DNA of 64,000 nucleotides from Trinickia terrae (GTDB lineage Bacteria; Pseudomonadota; Gammaproteobacteria; Burkholderiales; Burkholderiaceae): positions 248,001 through 312,000 of the forward strand of contig NZ_SWJE01000008.1 of NCBI RefSeq assembly GCF_005144415.1, read 5' to 3'. The notes under the pieces were generated by a model. It worked only from the letters and a program-made list of their open reading frames with translations, was not told the origin of the DNA and ran no database searches. Within the stretch, counting starts at the first letter, position 1. Every line of letters starts with the position of its first letter. Of this stretch, positions 34,471 through 42,916 are shown piece by piece. The position numbers were made by a program, and so were the translations under genes.

Positions 34471-35721
34471 CTAGCCTTCGAACTGCAGAATGTGCAGGCC
34501 GGCGTTCGGGTCGGACAGGTAAATCAGCCCCTCCTTGTCCACGAAGAGATCGCCCGACTGCACGACCGCGGGCGCGTTCGGCCGGGAATCGATCATGCGC
34601 GCAGGCGGTGGCGGCACGTAGTGCGCCAACTCTGCCGGCTGGAACGGATCGCGAAGGTCGTATGCCCGAACGCCTGCATTGAGGTACGTGGCGAAAACGA
34701 TGTCGGAGCTCTGAAACGATCCTGGCCGGTTTTCGTGGAGGTTGTGAGGGCCGAACTTTCCCCCCTTGCTGCAATAGTCGACCTCTCTGGGCACCGGCAG
34801 CGTCGAAATCGGCACGGGCGCTTCCGGACATCGGATATCGACGACCCAAATTCTCGGAACGCCGTTTGCGCAGTTCATGGTGGTCGCCTCGTCCGCGACG
34901 ACCAGCAGGTTTCGTTCGGGGAGCGGCAGCGCGGTATGCGTTCCGCCGGTGAATGGCGGGCTCCAGTTCGAGTGGCTGACCATGACCGGCTTGGCCAGGT
35001 CACGGACGTCGTGGATCGTGAAGCCGCCGTCGCGCCATGCCCCGTAAGCAAAATCGCCGGCAACGATCGCATGGTGGGCCGCATGGCGCTTGCCCTTCGG
35101 CAGCTCGGACTGCTCGCCGCCCGCGCTCCATTGACCGGGCAGCCACCATCGGCTCACGATCTCGGGCCGCTCCGGAACCGCAAGATCGATCACCGCCATG
35201 ACGTGATCCGTGTAGCCCTGTTCGTGCGCGGCGACATAGGCGTATCGCCCGCCGGTCCACCAGATGCGGTTCACGCCGAGACCCGGTATCTCAAGAAACG
35301 CAATCTCCCGGGGCGCCGATGGCACGCTGATGTCATAGATCCGGACGCCGGCTGCGAAGGCGAGCTCGCTGTCCTTGAATGAGGTCGTGAGCGTGCTCGC
35401 GAAATACTTGCTCTGGTCCTGAAACTGAGCCAGGGTCCAGATGCTGGGGCCATTGATGGCGAGCAGCAGGTCGTCAGCGACCTGAAGGTGATGCGAGCGC
35501 GTGTTCTTCGGCATCGGCACGAACGCCACTGCCTCCGGCGTTCGCGGGTCCCTGACGTCCAACACGCTGAACCCGTCGCTGAACATGTGGCCGACGTAGG
35601 CGAAGCCTTTGTGCACGATGACTTGCACGCCGTCGGGCCGGCCACCCTGGTCGCTGTGCGCGACAAAGGAGATGTTCTTCGCAAAGTCCGCTGTAGCCAT
35701 GGAAGCGCTGCTTGCTGACAT
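34471..35721 (-). CDS. LVIVD-repeat beta-propeller protein
   Basis: The 416-residue protein shows repeated propeller blades: GFAYVGHMFSDGFSVLDVRD, GVRIYDISVPSAPREIAFLE, YAYVAAHEQGYTDHVMAVID, DGGFTIHDVRDLAKPV and LVVADEATTMNCANGVPRIW. The recurring pattern, a beta strand followed by D(V/I)RDP or similar, is that of LVIVD propellers. No signal peptide is seen. Its ATG follows the monooxygenase stop directly (TGAATG) with GGAGG inside the monooxygenase gene, so translation is coupled. Function unknown; a partner or product-processing role for the monooxygenase is likely. Confidence 0.87.
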   Translation of the reverse strand: MSASSASMATADFAKNISFVAHSDQGGRPDGVQVIVHKGFAYVGHMFSDGFSVLDVRDPRTPEAVAFVPMPKNTRSHHLQVADDLLLAINGPSIWTLAQFQDQSKYFASTLTTSFKDSELAFAAGVRIYDISVPSAPREIAFLEIPGLGVNRIWWTGGRYAYVAAHEQGYTDHVMAVIDLAVPERPEIVSRWWLPGQWSAGGEQSELPKGKRHAAHHAIVAGDFAYGAWRDGGFTIHDVRDLAKPVMVSHSNWSPPFTGGTHTALPLPERNLLVVADEATTMNCANGVPRIWVVDIRCPEAPVPISTLPVPREVDYCSKGGKFGPHNLHENRPGSFQSSDIVFATYLNAGVRAYDLRDPFQPAELAHYVPPPPARMIDSRPNAPAVVQSGDLFVDKEGLIYLSDPNAGLHILQFEG

Positions 35722-37377
35722 TCAGACCTCCGCAGCCTCGCGCACGCGTGCTGCGCCGCGAATGACGTCAACCAGCTCCACGGGATCGGCCGGCACTGAA
35801 TTGCCGCGCCAGGCGACGTACTGATCCGCGCGCACCAGCGTCAAGCCCATTTCATACTGACCATCCGCCTCCGACGTCTTCAGGTCGAGGACCTTGATCG
35901 GGACCCCGCGCTTGTGCGCTGCCTGAACAAGCGGCCCGATATTGATGAGCGGATCGACCCGAACGAGGGTGTAGTACGGACCGAGCTCGTCATAGAGAGA
36001 GCGCCGGCCCTCCAGCCATACGTGCGGTGCACGGCAGCCGGGGACCGTGGACGGCTGATACTCGTGCATCGAGTACGCCGGCTGCTGCGCGCCGTCATAC
36101 GCGATGACCGGGGAGTCGGCGTAGTAGTAGCCGTAGTTGAGGCCGGCCGAGCATTGTTGCTTGAGCTCGAGATCGTGCGATGCCTCGCCCACGCGCGTGC
36201 GCGACTCGTCGCCGGCGGGTCCGTCGTCCTCGATGTCCGCGGGGACGTTGCGACGCTGCTGCATCACCGCAACGGCCACTTCGGTGATGATGTGGGAAAT
36301 CTGCTCGGTGATGGGCTTGCGCTCTGCTTCATAGGCGTCGAGGACTCCCTCCTCGGCCCAGCCTTGCAGCACTGCCGCCAGCATCCACGCCAGATCGGCC
36401 GCATCCGCGATCCCCGCGTTCATGCCGTAGCCGGCGGCGGGAATCCACAGATGGCAGGCGTCGCCCGCGATGAAAACGCGCTTGTCCCGCATCTTGTCGG
36501 CCACCATCCGCCGACCCATCCAGTTTTCCTTCGAGAGGATTTCGTACTCGAAGTCCGGCCCCACCCCCAGGAGCTCGCGGATTGCCCAGTCCCGGTCGAC
36601 CTCGTCGTAGTCTTCGTCGTTGTAGAGGAAGTTGTGAACGTTCCAGCGCTCCTTGCCGTCGATCGCGATGATGGTGCCGCAGCGCCGGGGGTTCAGGACG
36701 TAATACATCCACGCCGGATTCGCGATGATCGACATCAGCTTCGGTGCGCGAATGAAGCTGGACTGCACCTTCTGGATCTGCGGCGTGCCGATGAACGTGG
36801 CGCCGATCATCGTGCGAATGATGGAGCGGCCGCCGTCGCAACCGACCAGATACGCGCCGGCAATTTCCTTGAGCTCGCCCGAGTCCAGGTCGCGAACGCG
36901 GGCGACCACGCGATCCTTTTCCTGAACGTACTCGACGAATTCGTGCCGATTCAGGATCTCGATGCGCGGCTGCTTCGACGCATGCTCGAAGATGACCGGT
37001 TCGAAGAACAGCTGGTTCGCACGGTGCGAAGGCTCGGGAGTGGGCCACCAGCTGTCGGGCGAGGCGACGCCTTGCTTGCGGCCATTGCGGGAAGGCAGTA
37101 AGAGCCTGGACAACTCGATGCCGGTGACGCTCGTCGTCGAGAGCACATCGGTGTTGTGGTCCGGAGGAAGACCGACCTCGCGAATTTTCTTGGCGACGCC
37201 GAGCCGCCTGTACACCTCCATCGAGCGCGACGAAATGGAGTTGCATTTGACTGCCGGGGGTTCTCCGGCTGCGCGCGTTTCGATCACCACGACCTCGACG
37301 CCTCGCCATGCCAGGTCCATTGCCAGCGTCAAGCCCACGGGACCGGCACCAATCACGATCACTTTCGATTCAGTCAT
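35722..37377 (-). CDS. FAD-dependent monooxygenase, phenol hydroxylase-like
   Basis: With ATG at 37377 the protein has 551 residues. It opens MTESKVIVIGAGPVGLTLAM, has the DG segment YLVGCDGGRSIIRTMIGA, and GDACHLWIPAAGYGMNAGIA near residue 300, which are the FAD-binding marks of group A hydroxylases such as TfdB, MhpA and PheA. The C-terminus has the usual thioredoxin-like part. It should hydroxylate an aromatic substrate and is the first gene of an operon with the LVIVD and TAXI proteins, divergent from a membrane-protein and symporter group. Its sequence is quite different from the monooxygenase at 31274. Confidence 0.9.
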   Translation of the reverse strand: MTESKVIVIGAGPVGLTLAMDLAWRGVEVVVIETRAAGEPPAVKCNSISSRSMEVYRRLGVAKKIREVGLPPDHNTDVLSTTSVTGIELSRLLLPSRNGRKQGVASPDSWWPTPEPSHRANQLFFEPVIFEHASKQPRIEILNRHEFVEYVQEKDRVVARVRDLDSGELKEIAGAYLVGCDGGRSIIRTMIGATFIGTPQIQKVQSSFIRAPKLMSIIANPAWMYYVLNPRRCGTIIAIDGKERWNVHNFLYNDEDYDEVDRDWAIRELLGVGPDFEYEILSKENWMGRRMVADKMRDKRVFIAGDACHLWIPAAGYGMNAGIADAADLAWMLAAVLQGWAEEGVLDAYEAERKPITEQISHIITEVAVAVMQQRRNVPADIEDDGPAGDESRTRVGEASHDLELKQQCSAGLNYGYYYADSPVIAYDGAQQPAYSMHEYQPSTVPGCRAPHVWLEGRRSLYDELGPYYTLVRVDPLINIGPLVQAAHKRGVPIKVLDLKTSEADGQYEMGLTLVRADQYVAWRGNSVPADPVELVDVIRGAARVREAAEV

Positions 37378-37513
37378 GTTTTGCTTGCTCTGAGTGGTAT
37401 GGGGTACTGGACCGTGTATCAGCCCGATCGTGCAGGATCGGATCTTCCGGCGGCCCAACCTGCTGAACATCCTAGGGAACGGCACTCCGGTGCGGAAGCT
37501 GCAATTTCATCTA

Positions 37514-37537
37514 CCCCTATCGGAAAGACCGATGGGG
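37514..37537. promoter_or_regulatory. Palindrome CCCCTATCGG-N5-CCGATGGGG
   Basis: Inverted arms with one bulged base around AAAGA. The left arm, read in reverse complement, gives CCGATAGGGGTA, close to the first part of the shared motif at 37626 and 42666. It could be an operator for the LysR protein of the cluster. Confidence 0.5.
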
Positions 37538-37625
37538 CGGCTTTGACGCCGGTGAGCGGGACGAGGGTGTTTGAAGTCGAAACGGCGTGCCCGATCGGGT
37601 GGGCGGGGAGCCATCGGGCTTTCTT

Positions 37626-37655
37626 ATAGGGGTAACTGAATATCCGGCTTCTGCC
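37626..37655. promoter_or_regulatory. Shared 30-bp motif, copy 1
   Basis: ATAGGGGTAACTGAATATCC followed by GGCTTCTGCC matches the sequence at 42666-42695 at 23 of 30 positions by direct comparison. Both copies lie in divergent intergenic regions of the cluster, which suggests common regulation. Confidence 0.55.
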
Positions 37656-37771
37656 TTCGAGGGGGCCCGCCTACGATGGCAAGCAACGTGGTCGCTCGGG
37701 CCGCCCTCGGCGTGGTCGGGATGGGGCGCCTCGCGAACCCTTCGCTTTACAAGAAGCTTCAGTGCGACGCC

Positions 37772-38032
37772 ATGAGTCTGATGGACAAATTGAGGATGCG
37801 GTATCTGCGTGGAGCCGGTGTCATCGTCCCTGGACTATTGAACTGTTTCCTGACTTGCGTGGCTGGCGCGTTTGCCAATGTCGCGTTCGAGCACGGGAGC
37901 CAGAGCGCGTGGAACCTGCTGACGCGGCGGATCCTCGTTGGCTATTTGGGAGCCGTCGGCGTCGTCGTTCTGGTGCTGCCGTGGCTTTATCGGATCTCGA
38001 CGGATCGGCGAAGACGCAGCCGGCAAGACTAG
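37772..38032 (+). CDS. Small membrane protein, DUF2798-like, 86 aa
   Basis: With ATG at 37772 the product has 86 residues. Two hydrophobic helices are visible: VIVPGLLNCFLTCVAGAFAN and VGYLGAVGVVVLVLPWLYRI, separated by a short loop with NLLTRR. This layout matches DUF2798-type two-helix proteins. A longer frame from 37676 is open but adds nothing typical. It is the first gene of the plus-strand group leading to the dicarboxylate symporter. Function unknown. Confidence 0.6.
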   Translation: MSLMDKLRMRYLRGAGVIVPGLLNCFLTCVAGAFANVAFEHGSQSAWNLLTRRILVGYLGAVGVVVLVLPWLYRISTDRRRRSRQD

Positions 38033-38148
38033 TCTCTTTCCGCGAAGAATAGGTCTGACCATATGGATTTCTGGCGGGATGCCTGCGGCAACACTATGAA
38101 TATGCCTTCGGCGCGTGGGATATCAAAACATAAAGGATGGAGACAGAC

Positions 38149-39441
38149 ATGTCGGAGCTTGCAGTGAATCAGCACCACCGTTGGTATCGAGGACGTACGT
38201 TCCACGTTCTCGTTGCGGTGCTCCTGGGTATTTTGGTGGGCCATTTCTTTCCGAATGCCGGAACAGACATGAAGCCGCTGGCCGATATCTTCGTGCGTCT
38301 GATCAAGATGGTGATCGGACCCATCGTGTTCATCATGATCGTCACGGGCATTTCCGGTGCGGGCGACCTCCGCAAGGCGGGCCGTATCGGCTTGATGGCG
38401 CTTGTCTACTTTGAAATCGTCACCACCGTGGCCCTCGCGCTGGGCATGCTGGTTTCAAACCTTGCGAAACCGGGTGCCGGAATTGTCGTTGGCGCCATTG
38501 CAAAATCGGCGTTGCCGGGTGCATCGAAGGCAGCTTCGACGACGTGGGTCGATACGGTGGTTGCGATATTTCCAGACAATGCGGTCAAGGCATTCGTGAA
38601 CGGGGATCTGGTGCCGATCATCGCATTCTCGATTTTCTTCGGTTGTTCGCTTTCATTGATGGGGATTCGCGGCAAGCCCATCGAAGAATTCTTCGAGCGA
38701 TTTGGTGTTGTGCTGTTCGGCATTATCAAGATCGTCATGAAGTACGCCCCCATTGCAGCCTTTAGCGCGATTGCTTTCAGCGTTGGAAAATATGGACTCG
38801 GCTCACTGCTTGTCCTCGGCAAGCTGGTCGGGTACGTGTACCTCACGATGGCTTTCTTTGTTTTTGTCGTACTGGGCCTGATTGCCCGCCTGAACGGGCT
38901 GAGTCTCTGGAGGCTCTTGAAGTACTGCAAGGAAGAACTCGTTCTGGTCCTCGGAACCGTTCCAAGCGAGACCGTGCTGCCCACGCTGATGGCGAAGCTC
39001 GAAGCGCTCGGGGTGTCCAAGCGCGCAGTCGGACTCGTCATGCCGACGGGCTATTCATTCAACCAAATCGGTGCGGCGATCTATCTTTCGATGTCGGTTC
39101 TCTTCATTGCGCAAGTCTACGGTGTTGAACTTGGCATGTCGGAGCAGATCGGAATCCTGCTGGTACTCATGCTCACATCCAAAGGATCCGCCGGCGTCAC
39201 CGGAAGCGCGTTTGTCGTGCTCGCATCGACGGTGGCGGCGACGCACGTTGTGCCCGTGGAGGGAGTCGCGCTTCTTCTCGGTGTTGAGCAGTTCATGTCG
39301 ATTGGAAGGGCGACGCTCACGGTGATCGGCAATCTTGTAGCGACGGTAGTGGTGGGGAAGATGGCAGGAGAATTCGACTCCTCCGTTGCGCTGGAATGCT
39401 ACAAGAAGCACTTTGAGGATGCGTCAATAGTCAGAATTTAA
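38149..39441 (+). CDS. dctA: Dicarboxylate:cation symporter, DctA family
   Basis: The start at 38149 is preceded by GGATGGAGA; a start at 38137 would place the Shine-Dalgarno too close. The 430-residue protein has the DAACS family marks: VRLIKMVIGPIVFIMIVTGI, LPTLMAKLEALGVSKRAVGL, VMPTGYSFNQIGAAIYLSMS and SKGSAGVTGSAFVVLAST, with eight or more membrane helices and re-entrant loops. It should import C4-dicarboxylates or a related acid with sodium or protons. Within the catabolic region it is a candidate uptake system for the substrate or for products. Its GC content is lower than that of the flanking regions. Confidence 0.9.
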   Translation: MSELAVNQHHRWYRGRTFHVLVAVLLGILVGHFFPNAGTDMKPLADIFVRLIKMVIGPIVFIMIVTGISGAGDLRKAGRIGLMALVYFEIVTTVALALGMLVSNLAKPGAGIVVGAIAKSALPGASKAASTTWVDTVVAIFPDNAVKAFVNGDLVPIIAFSIFFGCSLSLMGIRGKPIEEFFERFGVVLFGIIKIVMKYAPIAAFSAIAFSVGKYGLGSLLVLGKLVGYVYLTMAFFVFVVLGLIARLNGLSLWRLLKYCKEELVLVLGTVPSETVLPTLMAKLEALGVSKRAVGLVMPTGYSFNQIGAAIYLSMSVLFIAQVYGVELGMSEQIGILLVLMLTSKGSAGVTGSAFVVLASTVAATHVVPVEGVALLLGVEQFMSIGRATLTVIGNLVATVVVGKMAGEFDSSVALECYKKHFEDASIVRI

Positions 39442-39522
39442 TTGCAAGGCTACGCATGAAGCCAGGCGCGTGCCATTGCGCGCCGGGGAAAACAATCCAC
39501 TGATTTCTTAACAGGAGGTTTT

Positions 39523-39945
39523 ATGAGCGCATCAAACACCCATTCCAAGATCGGCGCAGTCTTTTACATAATTTGGGCCTGCCTGCATTTCATGGCGGCA
39601 CATTCGGTATATGTGCTTGGCCGCTCCTTGGATTCGTCGATGCTGCAAGGACGAGTCTTTCAGGCGGCATGGAACCTTTTGTTCTTTTCGATCGCCGCCA
39701 TTGCCGTTGCTGCCACCTTGAACTGGAGAAACAGCACATGGGGCTATTGGATCAACTTTGCCGTGGTCGGCGTTGCGGATGTTGGCTTTATCCTCTTCGT
39801 TCTCGTCCCCGGTTATATGCCTGTGTGGCCGGGTATTCTTGGCCCGGCATTCTGGGTGCTGGCGACGATCTTCTCGACGATCGCCCTGCTGACGCGAGAC
39901 AAAGACGCGGCAAAGCGTCAATTGGAACCGTCTTCCGCTGCTTGA
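39523..39945 (+). CDS. Four-helix membrane protein of unknown function, 140 aa
   Basis: A perfect AGGAGG precedes ATG 39523. The 140-residue protein has four hydrophobic segments (AVFYIIWACLHFMAAHSVYV, WNLLFFSIAAIAVAATLNW, INFAVVGVADVGFILFVLV and ILGPAFWVLATIFSTIALL) and a short charged tail. I do not recognise the family. It follows the symporter by 81 bases on the same strand, so it may be part of that transcript. Confidence 0.75.
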   Translation: MSASNTHSKIGAVFYIIWACLHFMAAHSVYVLGRSLDSSMLQGRVFQAAWNLLFFSIAAIAVAATLNWRNSTWGYWINFAVVGVADVGFILFVLVPGYMPVWPGILGPAFWVLATIFSTIALLTRDKDAAKRQLEPSSAA

Positions 39946-40118
39946 CTTTTGACGTCCGGGGCATGGTTTTGCTGCCGGAAGAAGTCGTGAGAGAGGAGGC
40001 GCTCAACGCGACGGACCGAGTTTTTTAAGGTAAGAGTTTATTCAGCCTTGCGCACCATCGCGAGACGCTTCGTCTTCGGCATCAACGATCTAAAAAGACA
40101 TCCCGACACTATCCATTC

Positions 40119-40139
40119 GCACTGGCCCGGAGCCAGTGC
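40119..40139. promoter_or_regulatory. Perfect palindrome GCACTGGC-N5-GCCAGTGC upstream of porin
   Basis: An 8-bp inverted repeat with a 5-base centre lies about 107 bases before the porin start, in a 300-base intergenic stretch. It has no T-run, so an operator is more likely than a terminator. Confidence 0.4.
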
Positions 40140-40245
40140 CTTGGGTTCGTTCGTCCATAAGAAGGGCAAAAGCTCCAGAAGAAAGTAGTTCAACGAGAGC
40201 TGTTTTGTACCACTCGATACTAACAGCCGAATATTGGAGGAAGAC

Positions 40246-41388
40246 ATGAGGAAAATGGCATTGGCTTTGCTCGGATACGCTTGCATGTCGAGCGTTGTCT
40301 GTACGAAAGCAGAGGCACAGAGCGTCACGCTTTATGGAATCGTGGATACCGGCATCGAATACGTCAATCACGCGAATTCCGCGGGCGCCTCCGTCGTAAG
40401 AGAGCCCATCAATACCGGTACGACGCCGTCGAGATGGGGGCTGACCGGCAAGGAGCCGCTAGGCGCAGACTGGAAGGCGATCTTTACGCTCGAGAGCGGA
40501 TTCGACGTTGGAACGGGTATTTCGAAGCAAGGCGGAAGATTGTTCGGTCGGCAAGCATTTGTTGGCATTGACGGACCCTACGGCACACTGACGCTGGGCC
40601 GACAGTACTCGATGCTGCTGCAAGAGCTCGTCCAGTTCAGCTGGATCGGGTCAAATATTTACGGATTTGGATCTCTCGATCCTTGGATTCCGAACTCGCG
40701 GTCTGATAACACTATTGCCTATAGGAAAAACATCGGCAACCTGAGTGCCGGTTTCACCTACTCGTTTGGGCGTGACAATTCGCCAACCGGAGGCTCCAAC
40801 ACACCAGGCGAGGGTACCTGTGCCGGAACGCTGCCAGGCAATGCTTCTGCCTGCAGGGAGTGGTCTGCGATGCTGAGCTACACCGGCGACCCTTGGGGCA
40901 TTGGTATTGGATATGACAGTCAGAACGGGGGGCCCGGATCGGCGGTGAATATGTTCAATGGCTTAGCGCCGGCCACTTTCACGTCGAGCGGCAATCGAGA
41001 TACTCGTCTTCTGGCCGACACCTACTTCAAGTCCGGCGCGCTCAAAGTTTCCATGATCTGGGAACATCGACACGTCCAACCTCAGACTTCATTGGGTACG
41101 GGAATCACCTCCAATCAAGTGACATTGGAAGCGCTGTACCAATTCACGCCAGCATTCTCCGTTGAGGGGTTGATCCAGCGGATAGTCAATTCTCAGCAGG
41201 ATACAAGGGCCAACATGGAGATGGTTAACGCCACGTATCTGCTTTCCAAGCGGACGGCGCTCTATGCGAACCTGGCGTTTCTGCAGAACAGCACCAGGGC
41301 CGCATACTCGATCAGCCTTGGCGGCGCCACTCCCGGCGCAGGGATGAGCCAGCTAGGCGCAATGGTTGGGATTCGACATAGCTTCTGA
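40246..41388 (+). CDS. Outer-membrane porin of the catabolic cluster
   Basis: ATG 40246 follows TTGGAGGAAGAC. The 380-residue protein has a signal peptide ending KAEAQ, then SVTLYGIVDTGIEYVNHANS, SRWGLTGKEPLGADWKAIFT, FGRQAFVGIDGPYGTLTLGR and the terminal VGIRHSF. It is a trimeric porin of the same superfamily as the one at 22001 but clearly diverged. Position inside the cluster suggests it lets the cluster's substrate through the outer membrane. Confidence 0.92.
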   Translation: MRKMALALLGYACMSSVVCTKAEAQSVTLYGIVDTGIEYVNHANSAGASVVREPINTGTTPSRWGLTGKEPLGADWKAIFTLESGFDVGTGISKQGGRLFGRQAFVGIDGPYGTLTLGRQYSMLLQELVQFSWIGSNIYGFGSLDPWIPNSRSDNTIAYRKNIGNLSAGFTYSFGRDNSPTGGSNTPGEGTCAGTLPGNASACREWSAMLSYTGDPWGIGIGYDSQNGGPGSAVNMFNGLAPATFTSSGNRDTRLLADTYFKSGALKVSMIWEHRHVQPQTSLGTGITSNQVTLEALYQFTPAFSVEGLIQRIVNSQQDTRANMEMVNATYLLSKRTALYANLAFLQNSTRAAYSISLGGATPGAGMSQLGAMVGIRHSF

Positions 41389-41496
41389 TAAGCGCGGACT
41401 CACGGCATTGGGCGGCTGTCCACGATCGATGGTCTTCTGAATGTACGGACGCCGCCCAATCGTGAGACGGGACAGGACACACGCCCCTGCGGGCGG

Positions 41497-42465
41497 TCAC
41501 GGTTCGGAATCCGAGGGCGGAACCATCGATTTCGCAATCGTTCTCAGATGCTCGATGAAACGTTCGACGACGGGGCTTAGCGTCCGCCTCTTCAGCGTAA
41601 CGAGCGAGATCGGCGGCGGCGTCAGATGAACGTCGTCGACCTCGAGTGCCTTGATCGACCACTGCTTGGCATTTCCCGACATCAACGAAAAGGGCATGAC
41701 CGAGACGTAGCGCCCCGTCGCAAGCAATTGACTGCGAAGCAGAATCGAAGCTGCATTCACGGTCACATTCAGTCTGATGTCTCTCCGCTCGAACTCCACT
41801 CGAAGAAGTTTTTCGACGATGGAAGAAGGCGGAATGATCCAAGGTTCATCGGCGAGCTCCGCAAGAGCAATGTTCCGGCGACTCGCCCAAGTGCTGGTCG
41901 TGCCCGCAACGATGCAGTGCAGGTCTTCAAACAACACCTCGACATTCAAGTCGTCGTCTATGAAGTTCTTGGGAACGCGAGCGAGCACGAGGTCAACAAC
42001 TCGATCCTGCAGTTCACGATTCTCCAATGTAGTCGTATCTTGCTGAACCACGCTGAAAATGACGTGGGGATATTGCTGCGAGAACTGACTGATAGCGCGC
42101 GGCAGCAAATCCGCGGCCAAGAATTCCGCGCAAGCAATGCGGACCTCTCCAACCTCCGGATTGGTGAGAAATTCGATGTCGTTGATGCCCTGCCTCAGCT
42201 CGTCAAAGACAACTTGACCTCGCTTGAGAAGAGCGTCTGCGTAGATCGTGGATTTGACGCCTTGCGCATAGCGGTCCAGAAGCCGCACGCCCAATGCCGC
42301 CTCCAGGCTCGCTATCGCTTCCGATACGGCAGGCTGCGACATTCCCAAATGGGACGCGGCCTTCGCCATGCTTCCCCAGCGAACAACGGCAGACAAGATG
42401 TAAAGGTCGCGCAGCTTAATCCGTCTGCCGATTCGATTCATCCAGTCTGAAGATGTGCGTTTCAT
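41497..42465 (-). CDS. LysR-family transcriptional regulator
   Basis: The 322-residue protein has the N-terminal LysR helix-turn-helix (LRDLYILSAVVRWGSMAKAA, then SHLGMSQPAVSEAIASLEAA) and a C-terminal periplasmic-binding-like effector domain starting near residue 105 (GEVRIACAEFLAADLLPRAI). It is divergent from the amidohydrolase operon, the usual layout for a LysR activator and its target. The likely co-inducer is the pathway substrate or an intermediate. Confidence 0.93.
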   Translation of the reverse strand: MKRTSSDWMNRIGRRIKLRDLYILSAVVRWGSMAKAASHLGMSQPAVSEAIASLEAALGVRLLDRYAQGVKSTIYADALLKRGQVVFDELRQGINDIEFLTNPEVGEVRIACAEFLAADLLPRAISQFSQQYPHVIFSVVQQDTTTLENRELQDRVVDLVLARVPKNFIDDDLNVEVLFEDLHCIVAGTTSTWASRRNIALAELADEPWIIPPSSIVEKLLRVEFERRDIRLNVTVNAASILLRSQLLATGRYVSVMPFSLMSGNAKQWSIKALEVDDVHLTPPPISLVTLKRRTLSPVVERFIEHLRTIAKSMVPPSDSEP

Positions 42466-42916
42466 CTGAATTGCCGGTGGGGTTAAAGGGAATGGTGGTT
42501 TTTTGTCGCCTTCAGCAGGTTATACCACTCTATCGACGATCGAGCTTGGCCTTGGATGGATCCGCTCGGCGGGGCGCGGATTCGTGCGGTTTGACGTTGG
42601 ACTTGTCATCCACCGTCGACGCTGTGCGCTGCCGAGACCCATCTGACGAGCCATAAGAAAAACCGATAGGGTTAATGGAAATTCCAGCTTCTGGCAATTT
42701 TCAGGTACGCATACCATTTCATTACCGAAAAGCTGGTAAAGACATCAGTTCAAAAGTCTGAATAGCGCCGATGGCGGAATTCTGTGCGCCATTAACGTTT
42801 ATTCCACCGTTTCTCAAAGCATGCTCGCGGCAATGGGATGTCGACTTTCCGCTGGCTATCTTTCTTTTTGCCGGAAGGCTGAACAAAAAAATCATCGCCT
42901 GCGCGAGAGAATCACC
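42466..42916. other. Divergent intergenic region, LysR gene / amidohydrolase operon
   Basis: This 451-base region is AT-richer than the window average. It contains the second copy of the shared motif at 42666-42695 and probably the promoters of both flanking genes. The plus-strand frame extending the amidohydrolase upstream to 42821 looks like chance extension. Confidence 0.7.
42666..42695. promoter_or_regulatory. Shared 30-bp motif, copy 2
   Basis: ATAGGGTTAATGGAAATTCC followed by AGCTTCTGGC is preceded by CCG, giving CCGATAGGG as in the palindrome near 37514. It lies 200 bases before the LysR start and 221 bases before the amidohydrolase start. It matches copy 1 at 23 of 30 positions. Confidence 0.55.

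Larger units (their letters stand above)
37378..37771. other. Divergent intergenic region of the catabolic cluster
   Basis: This 394-base region separates the monooxygenase operon from the membrane-protein/symporter genes. It holds a palindrome at 37514-37537 and a 30-bp motif at 37626-37655 that recurs upstream of the amidohydrolase operon. It should carry promoters in both directions. Confidence 0.7.

Noticed and set aside
40038-40328. 96-codon minus-strand frame before the cluster porin
   Set aside because: It overlaps the porin signal-peptide region antisense and has no family resemblance or ribosome binding site.
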